From positions 1 to 64,000 of the forward strand of contig NZ_BMNB01000006.1 in assembly GCF_014646235.1 (NCBI RefSeq): a DNA stretch of 64,000 nt. The letters run 5' to 3'. Below the pieces are notes generated by a model. That model did no database searches, was not told the origin of the DNA, and worked only from the letters and a program-made list of their open reading frames with translations. The first letter of the stretch is position 1, and every line of letters starts with the position of its first letter. This stretch comes from Micromonospora sonchi (GTDB lineage: Bacteria; Actinomycetota; Actinomycetes; Mycobacteriales; Micromonosporaceae). Position numbers and translations under genes: made by a program. Shown here piece after piece: positions 17,669 through 25,213 of this stretch.

Positions 17669-17976
17669 GCGAGCGAACCGAGCGAACCGGCGCGAGCGAT
17701 CCCTCTCCGCTCTGGGAGGTCTTCGTCCGGGCCCGGCGCGGGCTGGCGCACAGTCACGTCGGCAGCCTGCACGCGCCCGACGCCGAGGTGGCCCTGCGTC
17801 ATGCCCGCGATCTCTACACCCGCCGCCAGGAGGGGGTGTCGATCTGGGTGGTGCCGGCGAGCGCGATCACCGCTTCCAGCCCGGACGAGAAGGACGCCTT
17901 CTTCGACCCGGCGGCCGACAAGGTCTACCGCCACCCCACCTTCTACGAGGTGCCAGAAGGGGTGGCCCACCTGTGA
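17665..17976 (+). CDS. paaB: 1,2-phenylacetyl-CoA epoxidase subunit PaaB
   Basis: 103 residues. Small subunit that bridges catalytic units of the epoxidase. Family features: [20 protein letters not shown], the [19 protein letters not shown] helix, [11 protein letters not shown] and the C-terminal [15 protein letters not shown] start overlaps the paaA stop; an upstream in-frame ATG (17551) would add 38 Arg/Gly-rich residues antiparallel to nothing conserved and is rejected. 55 bases separate it from paaC. Confidence 0.95.
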   Translation: MSERTERTGASDPSPLWEVFVRARRGLAHSHVGSLHAPDAEVALRHARDLYTRRQEGVSIWVVPASAITASSPDEKDAFFDPAADKVYRHPTFYEVPEGVAHL

Positions 17977-18031
17977 GCGCGAGGAGTGAGCCGGGTTTGC
18001 GAGCCCCGCAGTCGCGAACGGAGATGGCCCG

Positions 18032-18757
18032 GTGAGCGCGCCCTTCGCCTTCACCCTCGCGCTCGGCGACGACGCGCTGATCGCGGCGCAGCGGCTGGCC
18101 GAGTGGAGCACCCGGGCGCCGGAGATGGAGGAGGACATCGCGCTGGCCAACATCGCCCTGGACCAGCTCGGCGCGGCCCGGCTGCTGCTGACGTACGCGG
18201 GCGAGCTGGAGGGCGCCGGCCGGGACGAGGACGCGCTGGCCTTTCTCCGCGACGACCGCGAGTTCCGCAACTGCCTGCTGGTCGAGCTGCCCAACGGCGA
18301 CTTCGCGGTGACCATGGCGAAGCTGCTCGCCCTGTCGGCGTACCAACTGCCGCTGTACACCGCGCTGGCCGGCTGTGCCGACGAGCGGCTGGCCGCGATC
18401 GGCGGCAAGGCGCGTAAGGAGTCCGCGTACCACCTGGACCACGCGGCGCTCTGGGTGAAGCGGCTGGGCGACGGGACCGAGGAGTCGCACCGGCGGATGC
18501 AGGCCGGCGTCGACCAGGTCTGGCCGTACGTCCACGAGCTCTTCGCCGCGCAGCCGGAGGCCCCGATCGACCCGGCTACTTTGCGGGGCGACTTCGACGC
18601 CACCGTCGCCGCCGTGCTCGCCGAGGCCACGCTCGCCGTGCCGCAGTCCGGCTGGGCACCGGCCGGCGGGCGGGACGGGGTGCACACCGAACACCTGTCG
18701 TACCTGCTCGCGGAGATGCAGGTGCTGCACCGCGCCCATCCCGGGGCCCGCTGGTGA
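18032..18757 (+). CDS. paaC: 1,2-phenylacetyl-CoA epoxidase, structural subunit PaaC
   Basis: 241 residues. Ferritin-like partner of PaaA without a metal centre. Blocks: LALGDDALIAAQRLAEW, EEDIALANIALDQLGAARLLL, FLRDDREFRNCLLVELPNGDFA, KARKESAYHLDHAALWVKRLGDGT and the C-terminal YLLAEMQVLHRAHPGARW. GTG start. The last four bases overlap paaD (GTGA), indicating translational coupling. Confidence 0.95.
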   Translation: MSAPFAFTLALGDDALIAAQRLAEWSTRAPEMEEDIALANIALDQLGAARLLLTYAGELEGAGRDEDALAFLRDDREFRNCLLVELPNGDFAVTMAKLLALSAYQLPLYTALAGCADERLAAIGGKARKESAYHLDHAALWVKRLGDGTEESHRRMQAGVDQVWPYVHELFAAQPEAPIDPATLRGDFDATVAAVLAEATLAVPQSGWAPAGGRDGVHTEHLSYLLAEMQVLHRAHPGARW

Positions 18758-19230
18758 GCAACGCTCTGGCTGCGGTGGCGGCGGTGGTGGATCCGGAGAT
18801 CCGGGTGGTCACCATCGCCGACCTCGGCATCCTGCGATCAGTCGAGGAGGACCCGGGCACGGGCCGGGTCGTGGTGACCATCACCCCCACCTACACCGGC
18901 TGCCCGGCGATGGACGTCATCCGGGCCGACATCCGCCGCGCGCTGGCCGCCGCCGGTCACGTGGACGCCGAGGTGCATACGGTGCACAGCCCGGCCTGGA
19001 GCACCGACTGGATCACCGACGCCGGGCGGGCCAAGCTGGCCGCCGCCGGCATCGCCCCGCCGGCCCCGGTCCGGCGCGACGGGGTCGTACCGTTGACCCT
19101 GTCCGTCCGTTGCCCCCGCTGCGGCTCGCCGGAGACCGAGCAGCTCAGCCAATTCGGTTCCACCGCGTGCAAGGCACTCTGGCGCTGCCGCGCCTGCTCC
19201 GAACCCTTCGACCAGGTGAAGGCCCTGTGA
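18754..19230 (+). CDS. paaD: PaaD, assembly factor of the phenylacetyl-CoA epoxidase
   Basis: 158 residues. MIP18/DUF59-type protein thought to help load or mature the metal centres of the Paa complex. N-terminal DUF59 half: VVDPEIRVVTIADLGILR and TPTYTGCPAMDVI (conserved Cys). C-terminal zinc-ribbon-like half: RCPRCGSPETEQLSQFGSTA then RCRACSEPFD, two CxxC pairs. GTG start and stop both overlap neighbours. Confidence 0.93.
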   Translation: MSNALAAVAAVVDPEIRVVTIADLGILRSVEEDPGTGRVVVTITPTYTGCPAMDVIRADIRRALAAAGHVDAEVHTVHSPAWSTDWITDAGRAKLAAAGIAPPAPVRRDGVVPLTLSVRCPRCGSPETEQLSQFGSTACKALWRCRACSEPFDQVKAL

Positions 19231-20396
19231 CTGTCACCATCACCCGCCCGGTCCGTCGCCGGCCGGTGTTCCATCCGCTGCCCGTCACCGCCGTGGATCG
19301 GCTCACCTCCGATGCCGTCGCGGTCACCTTCGCGGTGCCCGAGGAGCTGCGTCCGACCTTCGCGTTCCGCGCCGGCCAGCACCTGACGGTGCGCCTGCCC
19401 GCCGGAGCCGGCACGGCCGGTGCGGTCGACACCGCCGGCACGGGTGGCACGGGCGGCACGGCCGGTTCCGGCGGCGAGGACGTGCGCCGCTCGTACTCCA
19501 TCTGCTCCACCCCGGACGAGCTGGCCTGGCACGGGCGGCTGCGGATCGGCGTGCGGGAGATTCCCGGCGGAGCCTTCTCCTCCTTCGCCTGCGGGGCGCT
19601 GCGACGCGGGGACACCGTCGAGGTGCTGCCGCCGCTGGGTCACTTCACCACGGCGTACCGGCCGGACCGGGTCCGCCGCTACGGTGCGGTCGTCGCCGGC
19701 TCCGGCATCACCCCGGTGCTGTCGCTGGTCGCCACCGCCCTGGCCGTCGAGCCGGCCAGCACCTTCACCCTGGTGTACGGCAACCGCACGGCCAACAGCG
19801 TGATGTTCGCCGAGGAACTGGCCGACCTGAAGGACCGCTACCCGACCCGGCTGCACCTGGTGCACGTGCTCTCCCGCGAGCAGGGCGAATCGCCCCTGCT
19901 CTCGGGCCGGATCGACGTCGAACGGCTGGGCCGCCTGCTGGAGACCATCGTGCCCGGCGACGCGATCGAGGAGTGGTTCCTCTGCGGCCCGTACGGGCTG
20001 GTGGTGGATGCTCGCGCGGTGCTGACCGCGCGGGGTGTCCCGGAGTCGGCGGTGCACTCCGAGTTGTTCCACGTCGACGCCCCGCCGGAGCCGGTCCGCC
20101 GCCCCGAAGAGGCGTCCGGCGGCACGGACGTGACGATCGTGCTGGACGGCCGCTCGTCGAGCTTCACGATGCGCCGCGCCGAGCGGGTGCTGGACGCGGC
20201 GCTGAAGGTCCGAAGCGAGTTGCCGTACGCCTGCAAGGGCGGGGTCTGCTCGACCTGCAAGGCGAAGGTGGTCACCGGCGAGGTGACGATGGCCCGCAAC
20301 TACGCCCTGGAGCCGGACGAGGTGGCGGCCGGCTACGTCCTGACCTGTCAGTCCAGCCCGCTGACCGACACCCTCACCATCGACTACGACGCGTGA
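19227..20396 (+). CDS. paaE: 1,2-phenylacetyl-CoA epoxidase reductase subunit PaaE
   Basis: 389 residues. Transfers electrons from NADPH through FAD and a [2Fe-2S] cluster to PaaA. FAD domain with RRSYSICS, NAD(P) domain with GSGITPVLSL and WFLCGPYGLV, and a C-terminal plant-type ferredoxin with cysteines in CKGGVCSTCKAKV and LTCQSSP. A low-complexity Ala/Gly/Thr stretch of about 25 residues (AGTAGAVDTAGTGGTGGTAG) is inserted between strand HLTVRLPAG and EDVRRSYSICS, where relatives have a short loop. GTG start overlaps the paaD stop. Ends the operon; a palindrome follows. Confidence 0.95.
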   Translation: MTVTITRPVRRRPVFHPLPVTAVDRLTSDAVAVTFAVPEELRPTFAFRAGQHLTVRLPAGAGTAGAVDTAGTGGTGGTAGSGGEDVRRSYSICSTPDELAWHGRLRIGVREIPGGAFSSFACGALRRGDTVEVLPPLGHFTTAYRPDRVRRYGAVVAGSGITPVLSLVATALAVEPASTFTLVYGNRTANSVMFAEELADLKDRYPTRLHLVHVLSREQGESPLLSGRIDVERLGRLLETIVPGDAIEEWFLCGPYGLVVDARAVLTARGVPESAVHSELFHVDAPPEPVRRPEEASGGTDVTIVLDGRSSSFTMRRAERVLDAALKVRSELPYACKGGVCSTCKAKVVTGEVTMARNYALEPDEVAAGYVLTCQSSPLTDTLTIDYDA

Positions 20397-20439
20397 GGTG
20401 TACGTTCCGGAGCTGATTGACCGCGATGGCGGCAGCTTC

Positions 20440-20481
20440 TGGGTGCATCTGTTGTCGTTCTGGCAACCACAGATGCACCCA
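20440..20481. repeat. Palindrome after paaE, likely bidirectional terminator
   Basis: TGGGTGCATCTG (20440-20451) and CAGATGCACCCA (20470-20481) are perfect 12-base arms with an 18-base loop. It sits between the convergent paaE and the small leftward gene, 43 and 17 bases from their stops. Its sequence and length suggest a dispersed family rather than a simple GC hairpin. Confidence 0.75.
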
Positions 20482-20498
20482 AAGCACCTGGCTTCCGC

Positions 20499-20714
20499 TC
20501 AGGCACCGGGTCTGACCCGGGCGGTCCAGTAGGTCAGGTCGGAGCGGTGCTCGGTCAGCGTCACCCGCTCGCCGCACGCCTCCTCGATCAGCTTCACGGC
20601 GTCATCCAGGTGGGCCGGGTAGTGGTCCCAGTCCGCGTCGCGGAACAGGTGCAGGCCGACCTCGCCCCGGTCGTCGCCGAGCGCTTCGGCAGCCTCCGGC
20701 GGCACCAGCACCAC
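20499..20714 (-). CDS. Small hypothetical protein, possibly missing its true start
   Basis: 71 residues from the first usable GTG: VLVPPEAAEALGDDRGEVGL, then HLFRDADWDHYPAHLDDAVK and ACGERVTLTEHRSDLTYWTA. Acidic, soluble and amphipathic, with coding-like third-position GC. The open frame extends about 28 codons further upstream (SEAEIEAARYT precedes) to a TGA with no ATG or GTG, so either the GTG is real or the protein has lost its start. No family is recognised. Divergent from the XRE regulator. Confidence 0.5.
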   Translation of the reverse strand: MVLVPPEAAEALGDDRGEVGLHLFRDADWDHYPAHLDDAVKLIEEACGERVTLTEHRSDLTYWTARVRPGA

Positions 20715-20874
20715 GGTGTAGCGGGCCGCCTCGATCTCCGCCTCCGACGGCTGCGGCTGGTCGGGGCCAGCAACGTTGCTTGCAACCGTTGCGGATCGGC
20801 GAGATCAAGTCAATACTCAACGCGACGAATCGGTACGTCTGTGTGATGGCCGGCGTGAGTGAGTGGAGGTGGCG

Positions 20875-21723
20875 ATGTCCAAGGCGAACCAGCCGACCGT
20901 CGTCGGTCGGGGGCTCGGCGGTGAGCTGCGGGAGTTGCGCCAGGCCCGGAAGCTCGCCCTGCGCCGGGTGGCGACCCGGCTCGGCTGGCAGCCGTCGAAA
21001 CTGTCCCGAATGGAGACCGGCATCCAGGGCATCCAGGCCGCCGATGTCGCCTCCCTGCTGGTGATCTACGGCGTCACCGGCGACGAGCGCAAGCGGCTGC
21101 TCGGCATGGCCGAGCGCTCCGCCGAGTCGGGCTGGTGGGAGGTGGTCGGCGGGCTCTCTGACGAGTCCCGGACGTTGATCCGGCTGGAGGCCGAGGCGAC
21201 CACCATCGTCAACTGGGAACCGCTGCTGGTGCCGGGCCTGTTGCAGATCCCGGACTACACCCAGGCGGTGATGGTGGGCTGTGGGGTGCCGGCCGACGAG
21301 GCGCAGTCCCGGGTGGCCGCCCGGCTCGGCCGGCAGGCGATCCTGAGTCGGCCCGCCCCGCCGGCGCTGCACGCGCTCATCGACGAGGCGGTGTTGCGCC
21401 GGGCGCTCGGCGGGCCCCGGGTGATGGCCCGACAGTTGCGACACCTGGTCGAGGCCGCCGAGCGGCCGAACGTCACGCTGCGAGTGGTGCCGCTGGCGGT
21501 CGGCGCGCACACCGGGCTCGACGGTTCCTTCGCGCTGCTCGACTTTCCCCGCAACCGATCCGTGGTCTACCTCGACCACAAATTGACCGGTCTCTTTCTA
21601 GAGGAGGCGCCGCAGGTGGCCCACTTCCGGGGCGAGGCGGATAGGCTTGCCGGCATGGCGCTGAGCCCCGCCGAGTCGGTGCGGCTCGTTGCGCAGGTCG
21701 CAACGGAGCACGAACGGGAGTGA
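20875..21723 (+). CDS. XRE-family regulator with DUF5753 domain
   Basis: 282 residues. N-terminal helix-turn-helix (about 10-70, GGELRELRQARKLALRRVAT, then LGWQPSKLSRMETG) followed by a DUF5753 domain (EPLLVPGLLQIPDYTQAVM, LHALIDEAVLRR, VTLRVVPLAVGAH, VVYLDH). In Streptomyces and Micromonospora such proteins pair with DUF397 proteins and are proposed to act as regulator/partner modules, some affecting development. ATG 20875 is chosen for GGAGGT four bases ahead; GTG 20863 is also in frame. Three bases separate it from the DUF397 gene. Confidence 0.93.
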   Translation: MSKANQPTVVGRGLGGELRELRQARKLALRRVATRLGWQPSKLSRMETGIQGIQAADVASLLVIYGVTGDERKRLLGMAERSAESGWWEVVGGLSDESRTLIRLEAEATTIVNWEPLLVPGLLQIPDYTQAVMVGCGVPADEAQSRVAARLGRQAILSRPAPPALHALIDEAVLRRALGGPRVMARQLRHLVEAAERPNVTLRVVPLAVGAHTGLDGSFALLDFPRNRSVVYLDHKLTGLFLEEAPQVAHFRGEADRLAGMALSPAESVRLVAQVATEHERE

Positions 21724-21726
21724 GCC

Positions 21727-21930
21727 GTGATCATCGATGTCGAGCTGTCGGGCGCGGCCTGGCGCAAGTCCAGCCGCAGCGGCTCCAACGCCAACTGCGT
21801 CGAGGTGGCCGAGCTGACCCGGGCGGTCGCCGTACGCGATTCCAAGGACCCGACCGGGCCGGTGCTGGCCTTCGAACGACCGGCCTGGTCGTCCTTCGTG
21901 ATCGCTCTCGGGCGGCTGCATCGGGCGTGA
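21727..21930 (+). CDS. DUF397 small protein, partner of the XRE/DUF5753 regulator
   Basis: 67 residues with GTG start. Canonical DUF397 features: AAWRKSSRSGSNANCVEVAE near the start, VAVRDSKDPTGPVLAF in the middle and a terminal FVIALGRLH. The biochemical role is unknown; the pair behaves like a regulator with a small antagonist in some streptomycetes. Tight spacing to the preceding stop indicates co-translation. Confidence 0.94.
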   Translation: MIIDVELSGAAWRKSSRSGSNANCVEVAELTRAVAVRDSKDPTGPVLAFERPAWSSFVIALGRLHRA

Positions 21931-21960
21931 ACGGGTCACCCGCGGCCGTGGCTCCTTACC

Positions 21961-21997
21961 TCAGGTCCCTGCAAAAGCCTTGTTTTGCAGGGCCTGA
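21961..21997 (+). terminator. Strong hairpin after the DUF397 gene
   Basis: TCAGG-T-CCCTGCAAAA (21961-21976) pairs with TTTTGCAGGG-CCTGA (21983-21997), 15 bp with one bulge and a six-base loop. Located 31 bases after the DUF397 stop. It is AT-richer than the other hairpins here and could alternatively belong to a mobile element border. Confidence 0.6.
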
Positions 21998-22085
21998 GAG
22001 TTAGCCTCTGAACTGTCAGGAGCATTAGCTTCTGGAAGTGGACCCGGCAGCCCTCCGGACGGTGGGTGGGCCGGGTTTCGCGCTT

Positions 22086-22406
22086 TCAGACCGTGTGTGA
22101 CTCCTCAGCCATCCGTTGGATAGCCGCACGCCATCTCCCTCGGCTGGCCCAGCATCATGCCGGTGCGTCGGGTATGGCCAGCAGGCACTCCTCGTGTGCC
22201 CGCAGGTGGTCGTAGCGGAGGCGGTCGGACAGGCCCGCTCGGTGCGGCTCCTCGTAGAGCACCCGTCGGTCGGCCTTAGCCCTCTGCCAGGTCCAGTGAC
22301 TGGCAGGTGAAGAGGTCAGCTCTGGGCTAGACTTGGATAGGTGAAATAAGTCGAAGCTGCTTGCGAATACTGCAACTGTGCCGGAAGCTGGATGCGCGAG
22401 CCTCAT
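22086..22406 (-). pseudogene. Decayed small gene with an in-frame TGA
   Basis: A leftward frame reads RAKADRRVLYEEPHRAGLSD, RLRYDHLRAHEECLLAIPDA, then TGA (22155-22157). In the same frame it continues without interruption as CWASRGRWRAAIQRMAEESH and stops at TGA 22086-22088. The second piece looks like a natural protein C-terminus, so the internal TGA is probably a nonsense mutation. The 5' end is unclear; residues before about 22290 resemble noncoding DNA. No family could be named. Confidence 0.4.
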
Positions 22407-22435
22407 GCAGCGGGCTCCGCAGCGAGGAGTGGATC

Positions 22436-22906
22436 ATGGCCACGGCGACGACACTCGCGGCAACGGCGCTTCGGCTTTCCGAGGCAGCCAGCCGGAAGGA
22501 CAGCCCGGAGTACGACTCACTGAAGTCCCTCTTCGCTCTCCTGTCGCAGCTTGACCGCGATGAGGTCCGCCTGGCGGGCCGCAACGCGGGGTCTGTCGCC
22601 GTTCCCGGTCTGGTGGTTGACCTGTTGAGGCAGGTCAGCGTCGTCTTGGATCGCGGGGACGGCGTGGTCGTGAGCGAGGTGGCGCGAGAGCTCACCACCA
22701 CGGAGGCCGCGCGGGTGCTGGGCGTGTCGCGACCGACGTTGATCGGCCTGCTCGACAACGGTTCGATCAGGTCACACAAGGTGGGCACCCATCGACGAGT
22801 GGAGCTGGGGGACGTTCTGGCCTACCGTCGGCGCCGTATCTCACAACAGCGTGAGGCCTATGAAGCCTTGATGGCCGAGCAGGATGACCTGGGTGTATAC
22901 GAGTAA
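22436..22906 (+). CDS. Helix-turn-helix (excisionase-type) antitoxin of a PIN toxin-antitoxin module
   Basis: 156 residues. N-terminal 75 residues are helical (RLSEAASRKDSPEYDSLKSL); residues about 83-135 are a MerR/excisionase-type winged HTH: ELTTTEAARVLGVSRPTLIG, then LLDNGSIRSHKVGTHRRVEL. Such proteins precede PIN_3-type toxins and would bind both the promoter and the toxin. ATG 22436 has GAGGAG about eight bases upstream. A TAGACT box near 22331 could be its promoter, giving a leader of about 100 bases. The island is less GC-rich than the flanking genes. Confidence 0.85.
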   Translation: MATATTLAATALRLSEAASRKDSPEYDSLKSLFALLSQLDRDEVRLAGRNAGSVAVPGLVVDLLRQVSVVLDRGDGVVVSEVARELTTTEAARVLGVSRPTLIGLLDNGSIRSHKVGTHRRVELGDVLAYRRRRISQQREAYEALMAEQDDLGVYE

Positions 22907-22940
22907 ACCTCTCACCTTGGCTTTAGCGATGCGGCATCGG

Positions 22941-22946
22941 TAGCCT
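22941..22946 (+). promoter_or_regulatory. TAGCCT, candidate -10 box giving a leaderless toxin mRNA
   Basis: TAGCCT fits TAnnnT and ends six bases before the PIN-domain GTG. There is no ribosome site. It would allow a toxin transcript separate from the antitoxin. Confidence 0.4.
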
Positions 22947-22952
22947 GAACGC

Positions 22953-23564
22953 GTGCTGCCGGTGCCGCTTACCGCATTCGTGGATGCGAACGTCCTCTAC
23001 TCGCGTTGCCTGCGTGATTGGTTGGTATTGGCGGCTCTCGACAGCCACCACACCGCCTATGAGCTTCGGTGGAGCGAGGCCGTACTGGCTGAGACCTTCT
23101 ACCATCTACGCCGCAATCACCCCGGCGCACCCGAGCAGCAGATCGAGCGCTGGCGTGGCTTGATGGACGAGAATTTCCCTGACGCCAAGGTCGCCAACTG
23201 GGACCCCCAATCCGTGCCTTGTCCCAAAGATCCAAATGACCACCATGTCCTAGCCGCCGCACATGGTGGTGGAGTTGACATCCTCATCACCCGCGACGGT
23301 GACATCAGCGACTTCCAGAGATGTCTGGACCAGGTCGACGCTGGCATCGATGTGCAGCATGTCGACGCCTTTTTCTGCATGATCGCCGACCGTTACCCAG
23401 AGCTTGTTCGGCGGCGCTTCCTGTCCCAGATCATGTACTGGCAGCACCGGAAAAAGCTGCGCGAAGAGGATGCTGCGGACTTCAGCACGGACAGCCTGGA
23501 CAAGGCGGGGGCTGGAAGATTCGCATTCCTGCTCAGGACCGACGAACGTTTCCGAATTTGGTGA
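22953..23564 (+). CDS. PIN-domain ribonuclease toxin
   Basis: 203 residues. Metal-dependent RNase of the PIN_3 type. The four acidic positions are visible as D in FVDANVLYS, E in WSEAVLAETF, D in PKDPNDHHVLAAA and D in LITRDGDISDF. The C-terminal 60 residues (RRFLSQIMYWQHRKKLREED) are helical and basic, and probably contact the antitoxin or RNA. GTG start, no ribosome site, six bases after TAGCCT. The gap of 46 bases to the antitoxin stop is wider than usual. Confidence 0.88.
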   Translation: MLPVPLTAFVDANVLYSRCLRDWLVLAALDSHHTAYELRWSEAVLAETFYHLRRNHPGAPEQQIERWRGLMDENFPDAKVANWDPQSVPCPKDPNDHHVLAAAHGGGVDILITRDGDISDFQRCLDQVDAGIDVQHVDAFFCMIADRYPELVRRRFLSQIMYWQHRKKLREEDAADFSTDSLDKAGAGRFAFLLRTDERFRIW

Positions 23565-23716
23565 CCATCCGGCTCCCGGGAACCGGGGCCGTCGCCCAGC
23601 AGCAGGTGCGCCGGTGGGCCGCGACTGTTCGCGGGCGTTCTCTGTCGCACGAGCGGTGGTGTGTGGGCGGCACAACGACCGGTGGGTGGGCCGGGGCCGT
23701 GCACAGATTCCCGGCG

Positions 23717-23722
23717 TAGGCT
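23717..23722 (+). promoter_or_regulatory. TAGGCT, candidate -10 box of leaderless mqnC
   Basis: TAGGCT ends six bases before the mqnC GTG, with no ribosome site between. The same hexamer and near-same spacing are found at mqnE, at 27305 and at 60335 (minus strand). Confidence 0.5.
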
Positions 23723-23728
23723 CGGGGC

Positions 23729-24919
23729 GTGACGGAGAGCCGGGAGATCGAGGACATCCTGCAGCGTGGCGCGGACGGTGGGCGGATCACGCCCGAGGAG
23801 GCGCTGCTGCTCTACACCGAGGCGCCCTTCCACGCCCTCGGCGAGGCGGCTGATGCGGTACGGCGTCGTCGCTACCCGGACAACATCGTCACGTACCTGA
23901 TCGACCGCAACATCAACTACACCAACGTCTGCGTGACGGCGTGCAAGTTCTGCGCGTTCTACCGGGCGCCGAAGCACAAGGAGGGGTGGACCCACCCCAC
24001 CGAGGAGATCCTGCGCCGGTGCGGCGAGGCGGTCGAGCTGGGTGCCACCCAGGTCATGCTTCAGGGTGGCCACCACCCGGACTACGGCGTGGAGTACTAC
24101 GAGGAGTTGTTCTCCTCGGTCAAGCAGGCGTACCCGCAGCTGGCCATCCACTCGATCGGGCCGAGCGAGATCCTGCACATGGCCAAGGTGTCCGGGGTGA
24201 GCCTGGACGAGGCCATCGCCCGGATCAAGGCCGCCGGGCTGGACTCGATCGCCGGCGCCGGCGCCGAGATGCTGCCGGATCGCCCCCGCAAGGCGATCGC
24301 GCCGCTGAAGGAGTCGGGCGAGCGCTGGCTGGAGGTCATGGAGCTGGCGCACCGGCAGGGCCTCGAATCGACCGCGACGATGATGATGGGCACCGGCGAG
24401 ACCGCCGCCGAGCGCATTGAGCACCTGCGGATGATCCGCGACGTGCAGGACCGTACGCGGGGCTTCCGGGCCTTCATCCCGTGGACGTACCAGCCGGAGA
24501 ACAACCATCTCAAGGGTCGGACCCAGGCGACCACCCTGGAATACCTGCGCCTGGTGGCGGTGGCCCGGCTGTTCTTCGAGACGGTGCCGCACCTGCAGGC
24601 GTCCTGGCTGACCACCGGCAAGGACGTGGGCCAGTTGGCCCTGCACATGGGGGTCGACGACCTCGGTTCGATCATGTTGGAGGAGAACGTCATCTCCTCG
24701 GCCGGCGCCCGGCACCGGTCGAACCTGCACGAGCTGATCGGGATGATCCGTTCCGCAGACCGGATCCCGGCCCAGCGGGACACCCTCTACAACAGACTGG
24801 CCGTGCATCACACGCCCGCTGACGATCCGACCGACGACCGAGTGGTCTCGCACTTCTCCTCGATCGCGCTGCCCGGCGGCGGGGCCGCCCGGTCACTGCC
24901 GCTGGTCGAGGCGAGCTGA
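23729..24919 (+). CDS. mqnC: Cyclic dehypoxanthinyl futalosine synthase MqnC (radical SAM)
   Basis: 396 residues. MqnC cyclises dehypoxanthinyl futalosine into the bicyclic naphthoate precursor. Radical SAM cysteines C68, C72, C75 in CVTACKFC. Other blocks: RNINYTNVCVTACKFCAF, MLQGGHHPDYGVEYYEELF, HSIGPSEILHMA, AGAGAEML, ATMMMGTGET and the C-terminal HHTPADD. MqnE, its pathway relative, has CSASCAYC instead. GTG start, probably leaderless. Upstream is the toxin-antitoxin island, downstream the LPVTG gene. Confidence 0.95.
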   Translation: MTESREIEDILQRGADGGRITPEEALLLYTEAPFHALGEAADAVRRRRYPDNIVTYLIDRNINYTNVCVTACKFCAFYRAPKHKEGWTHPTEEILRRCGEAVELGATQVMLQGGHHPDYGVEYYEELFSSVKQAYPQLAIHSIGPSEILHMAKVSGVSLDEAIARIKAAGLDSIAGAGAEMLPDRPRKAIAPLKESGERWLEVMELAHRQGLESTATMMMGTGETAAERIEHLRMIRDVQDRTRGFRAFIPWTYQPENNHLKGRTQATTLEYLRLVAVARLFFETVPHLQASWLTTGKDVGQLALHMGVDDLGSIMLEENVISSAGARHRSNLHELIGMIRSADRIPAQRDTLYNRLAVHHTPADDPTDDRVVSHFSSIALPGGGAARSLPLVEAS

Positions 24920-25213
24920 CCAGTACGCGCCAGATTACTGATCGTCATCGCTGACATGGCATCGCGTCAGCGGTGTGAATCCTGCTGTGGTCAGCCGAAC
25001 GGCTGGGCGAATCATCCATCCGGCTCGAAGCGTCGGGCCGGCCCGACGCGCCGACAGGCGCGGCAGGGCAACAAGGCCCGTCAATCGGACAATCCTTAAG
25101 TGGCCATTAGCCGAGCAGCTTGTAACGGTTGTGAATCGGGGTGGCGCGGGGTGATCGTGGGCCGCTAACGTCCCCGCCCGTACGTTCCATTCACCCCACG
25201 GGGGGACCATTCC

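Noticed and set aside
21961..21997. tRNA or attachment site
   Set aside because: The hairpin has no cloverleaf partners and no second copy was seen in the window.
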